Source: Actinostola sp. cb2023
Taxonomy: Eukaryota > Cnidaria > Anthozoa > Actiniaria > Actinostolidae
Length of the DNA stretch: 64,000 nt
Reading direction: 5' to 3'
Assembly (NCBI GenBank): GCA_033675265.1
Contig: JAUJYZ010000408.1
Location: 410,001 to 474,000 of the forward strand
Part shown: piece by piece, positions 15,001 through 27,000 of the stretch
Layout of the letters: the number at the start of each line of letters is the position of its first letter
Position numbering within the stretch: the stretch's first letter is position 1
The notes under the pieces: model-generated
Database searches by the model: none
The model's input: only the letters and a program-made list of their open reading frames with translations
What the model was told of the DNA's origin: nothing
Made by a program: the position numbers and the translations under genes

Positions 15001-18000
15001 TTTCGGCTAAATAATAAGCCAAATTTGAACACAGTCGGTGTATGTTCACCTCTAGCTCTACAACAATGACATTCAGTACACTGAATAAACGTTTCTTGGT
15101 CTTTTCTACTGGATAATTTATTTTTCTGTAACTTCTGAGTTGTTTTTCAAATTTGGTTTTAAAAAAGTATACTGAGCGCCATGAACGGAACGTTGAAATA
15201 TAGGCAATGTTTGAGATACGAAAAAGGAATCTGGTACATCAATTTTTGAAGAAAACGCCATGTCCCAGGAAAGCTTCACGTTTGCTCTTTCAGTTTAGAA
15301 AGTTTCCAGCTTGGGAATTCAATGTAGCATTTTTGAGAAATAAAACTATTAGGCTTGGGACTGCCAAAATTAGCATAATTTTCGTCCTGTGGCGGACATT
15401 TTTGTCGTTAAAACACAAAACTTAATTCCAAAACACGACTATCTTGCACTTTTAGTTGATCGCTGCCAACTGATAACAATTTTGGAGTTAATAAGAGTTA
15501 TTTTCAACCATATTTGAGCTATTTCAGCCACATAAGCTCCTAAAATAGTGACAATTAGCATATTCATTGATCAAATATAAACACCGTTTCCGAAAATTGT
15601 GGTTCTTCACTCTAAAATGCTTAGAGTTTGCTCCAAATAAGATTTACAAACAATTGCACTGATTTGTAGTTCAAACTGGCGCTTTATCATGAAGAGTTCG
15701 GATACTTTGACACGATGCTCCACTTTGTTGACAAGCCAATTATGTAACGCAATGTAGCTGCTGCAAGTCACGCTACTGCCCTTCGAATAAAAATGTTTGC
15801 GGCATGAAATAATAGTTTTAATCATAAAATATAATACTAAACAGAATTCATACTTGCTTGAATGGGTGGAATTTCGTATAAACGTTGTTTAAACAAAATT
15901 CGTATTTTGCTGTTATCTGATCGACCATCTATGCTATTTTAACTTTTGCGAGAGTTATTTACGACTATCGAAACACAAACATTGTTGAAAATCATTCCTA
16001 TTGACTCGAACATTGTTTTCCATCAGCAGCAATCAACTAAAAATGCAAGATAGCCGTGTTTTTGGCGTTAGGTTTTTGCAGGTTTTAACGACAAAAATGT
16101 CCGCCACAGGACGAAAATTATGCTAATGTTTGGCAGTCCCAAGCATAATAGTTTTATTTCTCAAAAATGCTACATTGAATTCCCAAGCTTGAAACTTTCT
16201 AAACTGAAAGAGCAAACGTGAAGCTTTTCTGGGGCATGGCGTTTTCACAAAATGTATGTACCAGATTCCTTTTTCGTACCTCAAACATTGCCTATATTTC
16301 AACGTTCCGTTCATGGCATACGGGAAAACCAAATTTGTAAAATAACTACAGAAGTTCCAGAAAAATAATTACACAGTAGAAAAGACTCAGAAACGTTTAT
16401 TAAGTGTACTTAATGTCATTGTTGTAGTTCTAGAGCTGTGAACACACCGACTTTTCAAAGTTGGCTTATAATTTAGCCAAAACAATTAAGTAGACAGACA
16501 GGTTTTTAAAAACTGGAAATTTCTCCTAAAATAAAAATCGCTGGACCTTTTAGTATTTTTCCCTAAAATAGGTCATCGAAAGGAATGATATGGCGAAATA
16601 AATTAAATTCGAATTTTTTGAGTTGAAGAATTAGTCTCGATCCTTACTGGCATCCACTCTTAATGAGTTTGAGAACTATGTTTTCTGATTTTAATAGGCC
16701 CTTTGCAGTTTACAGTCACATGCCAATATATCGCTTGAATAACGAATGAACTGAGCCGAAGATCCCCTGGGAACGGCTCTGCTGACTGGCAAGCAAACTT
16801 TGAGACGTTGATTGAGAAAGATCGACAATCAACTGGAGGTTGAAAAATAGCATTTCAAACAGATTTCTTTACTGTCACTACTGATATCATGTAAGATTCT
16901 TCAAATAAATAAAGTCAGATTTTTTTGCCAGTCAGTACAACCACGTGATTGTAATCCTGCAAAGGGCCTATTGCATCGTTTTAAAATCAAATAAAGTAAA
17001 TATAAAATAGGTGATTGATATATTCATGGGGCTTTGAGTTGAATATTTAGTATATAATAAACATTGTTGCTAAAGTTATCTTGCGGGAATGGTCTCTAAT
17101 TGATTGGAGACCTTGTTTCTCAACTGAATCTGAAATAACGTAGGATTTTTATGCTTTGGATTTTAATTAAAATGATTGATGTCAGTCAATCAATTGTATC
17201 AACTAGGTGGAATAATGTTTGCTTTTTATTAATGTAAAGTTACTTTCGGGATTAGCAGCCTTCGGGGGTCGTTACTTTTGGGGCGGTCGCTACTTTCGGG
17301 GGCCGGGGTCGTTACTTTCGGGTAGGAAAAACGACTGGGAAAAACCATTAAATAATACTGGTATACCATGCTTTATCTCGCAAGTAAACTGCATGCGAAA
17401 TAAGTCAACACTGTACACGGGATACACTGAACTGCCCGAAATACATACATATTTATGTTCTCGCTAATTCTTTGCATCAAAATCTTTACTGATTCGAATA
17501 TCTTAACTCATTACAGTCAGTTCAGTAAAACACAGACTAATGTCATTTTGCAGCAGGAAGAAACGTAGAAAGATGATCTTTTGTGTTGTTTGCGTGAAAG
17601 ATTACGGTATACTTAATTAGCTCAATACGCCAATCACTGTATACGTGTATATATCTTTGTAAACGCTTTACATGTAAGGTCGCTATACACGAGGGGACAT
17701 GTCAGTGGGAGGAACATACAGTCACGTTCTGTACTGCATACGGGAGGACGTGTAGCGGGAATATGAAGCAGGGACAAAATTACAACATACACACACTCAG
17801 GAAAATGTAGCAGGAACTATTTTGTTCAAAGCTGTGAAGCACGAGTTTTGCAGATATTTCATCCCCGCAACATTTTCCATGACATTTTCCATCCCTGCGA
17901 CACGTCCCTGCGACATGTCCCTGCGACACGTCCCTGCTACATTTTCCTGAGTGTTGCATGTTGTAATTTTGTCGCTGCTATATGTCCCTGCTACATGTCC

Positions 18001-21000
18001 CTGCTACATGTTCCCGCTAAAGGCCCCCCTGTGTGTGCAGAATGTGATTTTGCTGATGTTGTATGTCCCTGGGACATGTCCCTGCTGCACTGCTCCTCGT
18101 TTTTGGCCGGTCCACGCGTATGCGGCGATTGCTTACGAATCATTTTGACCCATCCACACAAAAACGTGCTTTCGAAAATATGTATTTATGGTGAGCGTTT
18201 ATATCGTTTACGCGTTAATGAAAGGCCTAAACGCATAAAACACATGCATTTACGTGAATATAAACGTATACGTGTGGACTGGGCCTTATATTTCTTGGTA
18301 GTACCGCAAACATACACGGCCAGCGTCCCAGCGTATCATAAAGCTGCACTAGCAGATAAGCCGGAATTTATATTAGTAGGAATTAGAGAATTTTTCCAGC
18401 TCCAACTAGAAGGCAGCACTTGCATTTCTTTTAGGTGGGATGTTGTATCGCAAAAGTGAAGGAAGGATGGAGTGGCCTGACAAAATCTTACCAAAGACAT
18501 CATTCTGCACAATGCTAATTAGCATTAGACTGTACATGGTACACTGAACTGCCCGACAAACATACATATTTATGTTCCGCTGCTTGTTCTTTGCATCATG
18601 GCTTCTTCTTTACTGATTCGAATATCTTAACTCATTACGGAGGTGTTTTTTTTTACGTTTTTAATTACACAATAATTATTGGAGGTGTTTATAGGTGCAC
18701 ACATCTGGCTGCAGTGGCAAATAATCACCAATAAATTTGCTGGCAAAATCTGAAATCCTATATTGCTGCATTTAACCACATTCAGTTGAAAACAGGGTAG
18801 CAAAGGGGTTACACGTGACGCGTGATTTGGCCCAAAAATGTTTCCGTGAATCCGGCGTGAAATACATTTCATAAACAATAGAAAAAACTGTGATCCGTGA
18901 ATTTCCAAGAAAGACGTGCGTGAAATGGCCTCGATTTTTCATGTCGTGAATTAAAAAACTGGACCTGAAGCGTAATCACAAGCCCCCCGCCCCGGATACT
19001 ACCCTGTGAAAATGCGCGAGATTTTGGGAGTGAAATAAAAACACATTTTAGACGGTATTTTTTTAAGCATTTGCATTCCAAGCTCCGGACTAGGTTTTAT
19101 CAATGCAGCAAAAAACCTTCTGTTGCAATTAGGGTGGAACCCCAAACTATTTCTTCAGTTCGAATTCTTGATATGGACTACATTTTATATGATTAACCAA
19201 AACATAGTAACTAAACTTTCAAGTAGATGCATTCACAACTTTTCAGTACAACCCCCCCCATTTGTCCCTTTTGCAGAGAACACCCCCAGGTCATGTTTCC
19301 CTGTCAGCTTACATCGCAACCTCATCACAATTACAGGGGCTTTCAGGCAAATACTTGCCATCAAAGACTTATCTTGGACTGACGGTATAAGACAGTAGAG
19401 ATGTCAATGAAACACTGGACCTCAACTAAACTCCTCTGAGGATGTGCACATTGCGTAGATTTTGGGAGACTGTTAAAATACCACTGTAACGGACAGGGGG
19501 ACTATATAATATAAAACATCTTCTGTTGCAATTCATGGCAGAACTGTCAGTAACACCTCTGGACTACCATATATTCTTCATGTAGTCACTATGTGTTCTT
19601 AATCATTTACAAGGTACATTTAGAACTACATACATTTGTACCTTTGTGATATACATTTAGGTCATGAAACAGTACTATCGAACAGCAAGGTTTTGGGGCT
19701 TTGTGACTTGATGGCAGACTTATCTTGGAGTGACTATAAGACAGTAGAGATTGAAATAACAGCACAACTCAGGTCCTCTGTCAATGTGCACATTTCATGA
19801 CAGTCTGTGAAAATACCAGTAACGACAGGGGGAAATCTATAAAACACATGGTCACGTCAGATGTACAGTACATGTCTTGATATAGTCATATGTGTTCTAT
19901 CAGTACAAGGTACATTTAGATGTACAGTACATGATATGATATAGTCATATGTGTTCTATCAGTACAAGGTACATTTAGATGTACAGTACATGTATGATAT
20001 AGTCATATGTGTTCTATCAGTACAAGGTACATTTAGATGTACAGTACATGTATGATATAGTCATATGTGTTCTATCAGTACAAGGTACATTTAGATGTAC
20101 AGTACATGTATGATATAGTCATATGTGTTCTATCAGTACAAGGTACATTTAGATGTACAGTACATGTATGATATAGTCATATGTGTTCTATCAGTACAAG
20201 GTACATTTAGATGTACAGTACATGTATGATATAGTCATATGTGTTCTATCAGTACAAGGTACATTTAGATGTACAGTACATGTATGATATAGTCATATGT
20301 GTTCTATCAGTACAAGGTACATTTAGATGTACAGTACATGTATGATATAGTCATATGTGTTCTATCAGTACAAGGTACATTTAGATGTACAGTACATGTA
20401 TGATATAGTCATATGTGTTCTATCAGTACAAGGTACATTTAGATGTACAGTACATGTATGATATAGTCATATGTGTTCTATCAGTACAAGGTGTATGTAG
20501 ATGTACAGTACATGTATGATATAGTCATATGTGTTCTATCAGACTACAAGGTACATTTAGATGTACAGTACATGTATGATATAGTCATATGTGTTCTATC
20601 AGTACAAGGTACATTTAGATGTACAGTACATGTATGATATAGTCATATGTGTTCTATCAGTACAAGGTACATTTAGATGTACAGTACATGTATGATATAG
20701 TCATATGTGTTCTATCAGTACAAGGTACATTTAGATGTACAGTACATGTATGATAGTCTTGATGCCAGTTAATAATAATAATAATAACAACTTTATTTAA
20801 GTGTCAAAGTCTTCTAGCAGAGCACAAGTGCTCCACTAATCGGGGACACTTCGGTAGTATAGGTCAGGCCACACATGCCGGGAACTTCGTGCCCTACTCT
20901 TATTCGAACAGTGGTGTGGATTCTTTTACGTCCCTCCGGTGCAATGTAATGTAGAGTGTGGAGAGACGGGGCCTCCATTTTATGTGGTCATCCGAGCCAT

Positions 21001-24000
21001 GCAAAGGTCTAACCATTTGTAGATGTAATTACAAAGGCAGCACCTTCTCCTCAATTATTTTAAGACCCTGAGTAATGGTCCGGCCAGGACTCGAACCACG
21101 GACCTCCCGTACAATAGACCGGTACTCAACCAACTGAGCCAACCAGATGGCCAGTTTGCACTTAACAAGCTCTATAAGGTGGCATAGACAGCTGCAAGTC
21201 ATCAATTTAAGGCAAGACATGCCTACATGTATACAGTCAGTCACAATAGCCAGACCAGTGTTCCAAATCGATTGCAAAATGCACCGATTGGGGCTCATGG
21301 TGATTTAACCCAATGTTCTTTTGATTTTGGAAGATTGTGGATGAAAAAAAATAGTTGAAGGCATCCATGCTAGAACAACATAAGTGATCTCTGACCAAAC
21401 ACTAAATTCTGCTTCAGAACCTTTGAATTCCAAAAGATAATTTGTATTGTGTTCACAAGTCACTACATGTGCCCTGTTCTTGCATGGACTCCTTCAGTTA
21501 TGAACTAAAAGTGCTGTGTTTATGAAATTATCCTACCTTAGAACAGTCTAATGGTCTTAGCAGGACTTCTAGTGGAACCATAGTCAGAACGCCGTGGCAC
21601 AGACACAAGTGGGCAAAACTAATTGGAACTTAATAAGATTAAAAGATTAAAAGTCATGAAAAACATACATTATACAATGCAATACATAAGGTACATTGTT
21701 GTACATGTACTAGATTAGAAAAGAGCCAACAATACCTTGCCACTTTCTCTGCTCCATTACTGTCAATACCCAACCTTGCTCAACTTGTTGTTGTGCAAGA
21801 GCCTGAATGATCTTACAGTGTGGGAAAACAGTTTCTAATATCTGAATTACAAAAGAAATGTGGCATTAGCTATGAGCATTTTGCTATTTCTGTCATTCAA
21901 CCTAAAAGTACAGATACACCGGCGCAACATTGCACCCAATGTTGTTAGCAGTGTGTGTCCACCCCTGCAATTGGTGTGAGCAAAACAGTTGAAGTACATC
22001 GCAATCCTACTTCTGCAACATTGCAGAGGTGGACACAAATGATTGGGCTGCCTGTGGCTGGTGCTACACATGGAGAAGTAACCATTGGATGAAATGGCCA
22101 ACATGAAAACACTCAATTACATTCAAGTCAACTTACCACTTTACTACGTTGTTTACTGGTCATAGAGATGATTAGACAGAGAGCCATTCCACTTGCAGTT
22201 TGACAGTCTGGTAAAAAGTCTAATAAATATAGACATAGTGATTATACGCTTGGTCCTTATATGCCTTAGTGATACATGCATAAGCACAAACACAAGAAAT
22301 GGGGAAAAAATTGAGCCTTGTGACTTGCACCTACATGTATGGTTCCACGGTCTGTAGCAAATACTTGGAAGGTTAATTAAGTGTTATAACTATTGAGATA
22401 GCAGTTCTAAATCTTGACAATATGATCTCCGATTTAATAACTGTATAGCCTATCCAATGTGCTGGAGAAAGAACCTTATTGAAGGCAAACACCTCGTAAA
22501 ATTTGTAACTAATTCAGCCAATCAAATCACTCGAACCTAGTATTTCAGCATTTGCCACAGACCGGGATGATTCCATCAGATCTGTGTTTTCCATGTGAAA
22601 TAACACCTACATGTACATATATTGTGGTTGCGCTTATACTTCTGTCATAAGTGAAAATGCTTTATATACCCGTCCGGTAGATGATACTGCAATTAATATT
22701 ATGCAATTTGACTAGTGATAAATCAGGGATAATATATAAGTATATTTTTTAAATTTCTATCATTTCTCATACCATTGTTCAAGATTGTTATCAGTTCTGT
22801 GGCAACAGCTTTTAATTGACAAACCCAAGTGCTAGGTAAGGTTGTATTGGTAGATGCTATAGTCTGCCGCGGACAGCTTTTCTGTATCACTGCAATGATG
22901 ATCTTGGTAGCTGCCAAGCAGTTGTTCATGATAATGGTTTGGTCTGCTGGATTTGTCGTTGTCCTAAAGAAGGGTAAAAGACAAGCACTAATCTTTGAAG
23001 TGAATTCTTCGTAGGTGAACGCTTTTTAAAGTGCCTACTGTCATCCCTGTGAGATTGTTTTAAAAATCTATTCAATATAAGCTGAATAGTTGGTGGGTTC
23101 AGTATTTTCACCTATATCTCAATATGCAAATTTGATGACGTCTACTAAGGAATTTGCCATAACTTATTTAGACATTTTCAAGAAGAGCTTATTTTTTTTA
23201 ATGGGGAAAAAGTTATAAAATCATTTATAAAGACTGAAAATATTCTGTAAGTTTTCAAATGTCAATAATCAGCACAAGGACGTTTTTGTATAATAATAAT
23301 AATTATAAGTATAATAATTATACTGTCAGACAAATTTATAGTTGTATAAATAGGGCTCTGTGCAAGAACAACCTAAGTGATCTCTAATCTAAATCTAAAT
23401 TCTTCTTGAGATTCTTTGAATTTCAAAGGAGAATTTGAGTTTTGGTCACAAGTCACTTACTCTGTTCTTGCAGGGACCCCTTTCATTACATGTCATGTAC
23501 CTTGTATTCTGTACGAAATGCTGCAAATACATAGCTAAGCATCTCAACACTGTCAAATAAACATCCAAAAAGCTGCAAATTTATGTAGTAGTGCTCACAG
23601 AACCACACATTAGATAATTTAATGTAGATTTGAATATTTATAGCATGTTTACCTTGTAGTCCATTTGTTCCGATGACCTTATTACCTACGACAAAAGGGT
23701 GTGGCAGCGGGTACATTAAAGGGTGTGGCAGTGGGTACATTAAAGGGTGTGACAGTGGGTACATTAAAGGGTGTGTCAGCGGATACATTAAAGGGTGTGG
23801 CAGTGGGTACATTAAAGGGTGTGGCAGCGGGTACATTAAAGGGTGTGGCAGCGGGTACATTAAAGGGTGTGGCAGCGGGTACATTAAAGGGTGTGGCAGT
23901 GGGTACATTAAAGGGTGTGTCAGCGGATACATTAAAGGGTGTGGCAGTGGGTACATTAAAGGGTGTGTCAGCGGATACATTAAAGGGTGTGGCAGTGGGT

Positions 24001-27000
24001 ACATTAAAGGGTGTGGCAGTGGGTACATTAAAGGGTGGGGCAGCGGGTACATTAATTTTCAATAATTTTCTTAAATTTTTGGTATTTCAACGAATATAAA
24101 ATATATACAATATTGAAGATCATTTTATACAAGAGTTACATGAACACCTCAGAGTGATCTGAAAGGTCATATAAATTATGGGTAGGAAATGCTGCTGACT
24201 CTCTCCTCTTTATACCAGACACTTCACTTTAAAGTTCAAATGTCTTTTTCTGTCACAACATTTAAAGGGTTCCGTGCAAGAACAGCCAAGTTATCACTGA
24301 CCAAACACTAAATTCTCCTCCAGATTCTTTGAATTCCAAAGGAGAAATTAGATTGTGATCATAAGTCACTTGCATGTACACTGTTCTTGCACTGACTCTT
24401 TCAACAAAAATTATATAAAATTTTATTACGCATCAAATCCCTGCATATAAGCATAAATATAGACCTTTATTATTGTTATTGTTATTATTATTATTATTAT
24501 AAATATTGAATTCTCATAATAATTTCAATTAAAATTTATTTTACCAAGTTTGAAGTTTTCCATCAAAGAAGACACCAAATCAATAGCGGGTCTCAAGTCA
24601 CATCCTGTCGCTGTAGTTTGGATCTTTTTTTCTTCAATCTTTTCAAGCACAGTTGAACTCAAACAAGTTAATGCATCATTGTGCACTGACTCAGGGAGAT
24701 TGTCAAACAAGCTAGGAAAAGCATTGGAGACATTTACCAAAACATTTGATTTTTATTTAATATTTCTACAACTCATATTAAATAGTTTTCTTTTCCATAA
24801 AAAGTTGTTCTTACTTAGATTTAATTAGTACAGTGGAATCCCAATTTTTCGAACCCTTGATTTTTCGAACCTCCCGATTTTTCGAACCAAACCTCGTTTC
24901 CCTTGGATTTGCTTCAGTCAAACACTGTAAATTTACCCCCGATTTTTCAAACCAATTATTGGCTCCCGTGGCCAAAATTACCCTCGATTTCTCGAACCTT
25001 GTAAATTTAGGAACCAATTATGCGCTCTTTGATCTAAATTACCGCTTCCGGCAAGATGTATTCAAGGACACAAAGAAGTGACAAATCTGTCATCTGTTAC
25101 TAAATCACTGTAAAAATATATAAACCCCGGGGTATCCAATCGATGAAACCGATAACCGATAACAATCGATATCAATCGATATCAATCGATATCAATTAAT
25201 ATTGATAATCGATGACCAATTGATGAAGGAGATTTGTGTGATTATCGATTGATATCGATTTCCAATAGCAATCAATAGCTTAATTAGTATCGATTGGTGT
25301 CGGCTGGTTGTACGTCCGTTTGTACAAGTGCTATCATGTCACACATTGATTGTTAAAACTTTTTATTAGATCGTCAATAACATGAACAGCTGATAAGCTG
25401 ATAATCAGGCTTTTTTAACATGATTTAACTAGAACAATTAGCGAATGGTGAACGTTTCAAAATCGTCCGTCATCAGTCATCACTTGAGTTAATATATAAA
25501 TTGATCTGAGTGCTGAAGGTATCAAGTAAATTATAATATTGCATCTTCTTTGAAGCTGTGAATAGTTCTCCAACCTCCACTTCAAAAGAACACTCGTGGT
25601 ACCCCTTTACTACGCAGCACATAGACAGTTTAACTTGAGTCGACATGATCATGACCTTCAGCGTAAGTGTGGGCTCGATTGCTAATAGCTGAATTCCTGC
25701 ATGGCGCAACTTTTTCGCCGCCCGCCAATCGATCATACCCATCGATTGCCAATCGATTGGAAACTTTCTTGTGATTATCGATTGGTCATCGATTGGCCGA
25801 TACCAATCGATATCAATTACCCTATATCACTATGACGTCACATCAAAACAATCTATTGGTTAAATGCTATTAGGATCATGGTCGCGAGAGGGGGACAAAA
25901 CAGCAACAACACAAAGGATTTCGCAAATAAATGTATTTTACAGACCGTCTGAAAGCGATAAAAGTCACCAAACACAGTAAATATTGTGAGTAAAGCATCG
26001 ATGAACATAATATCTGGAAACTAGCCAATTTGAAATCAAGCGAAACTCAGCAGAGCAGATTTAGTTCAAATTGTTCTTCAAGATTCTGTCCCCCTCATAA
26101 ACAAGCCGTTACGTCATAATGGTATAGGGCAATTAAGTAATTGCATCGATTGATATCAATTTATCGATTGAATTTCCGAGGATCGATTTCATCGATTGGA
26201 TTACCCCGGGATAAATAAATGCAGAATTACTGCATGTACAATGTACACCACTATTGGTTCTTGTTCTGCCGAATTAACTCTAATCTTTAAATTTACATTT
26301 TGTTTGTACATAAAAATATGAAAAAGTGTGTCATAATACTTTGTTTGCCTTCTACGTTGTCATAACACATAATTTAGCCATTACCTAAACGAGTAGGGGA
26401 CTGGGAACGTGTTTATTAGAATTAATGCAATTACGAAATTAAGTTTATGACATGAAACAGCATGTTGAAATTAGTATCTGTGCAAAGTTTGATGTGATTT
26501 GAGCGAATTCTGTCGGAATTATAAACTTTTGAAATTGTGTTGTCCAGCCAAAATTTTACAGTGAATGTATGGTTTGGCTGGACAACGTCAAAAATTTACA
26601 GAGTTTGTATGGGGAAATACACATCTTTGATGCCCTCTAGCATTGTCAATATTAAGCCGAAGTTCACCAAACTTTCCAGACTAGCTAAGTTTGATCTGCT
26701 CTCTCAGAAAATGATGCCCATGTTTGCTAGTTTCTTATTGAATTAGTTTTACGAACTTGGTCCCAGTCCCCTGCTCGTTTAGGTAATGGCTAATATACCC
26801 ATCATTCTAGCATAATTCGATGCCACCTTCAATTTTTCGAACTCACGATTTTTCGAAGTGATTTTTGTCGGGATTCCACTGTAATACATAATGATATACA
26901 TGTAGTTTTATATAGTCTATTCCACTGTAATACATAATGATATACATGTAGTTTTATATAGTCTATTCCACTGTAATACATAATGATATACATGTAGTTT

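Larger units (their letters stand above)
24829..26883. mobile_element. Outer element of a four-deep nest (TACAGTGGAATCCC ends)
   Basis: TACAGTGGAATCCC (24829) and GGGATTCCACTGTA (26883) are perfect inverted ends. Subterminal TTTTTCGAACC motifs are repeated at both sides. It has been enlarged by two later insertions (25126-26210 and 26375-26792). Confidence 0.85.

Noticed and set aside
15207..16332. Similar 70-codon frames in both arms of the foldback (FRKFPAWEFNVAFLRNK)
   Set aside because: Identical because the arms are inverted copies; short, no domain, and the two copies have diverged without clear coding constraint.
23486..24099. Several overlapping open frames (TLKGV, YIKGC, YPLPHPLM repeats)
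   Set aside because: 24-bp minisatellite open in every frame; no start or splice context.
25473..25742. 89-codon minus-strand frame in a nested transposon
   Set aside because: Looks protein-like in composition but has no recognised motif and no splice context; kept only as a note within the element.
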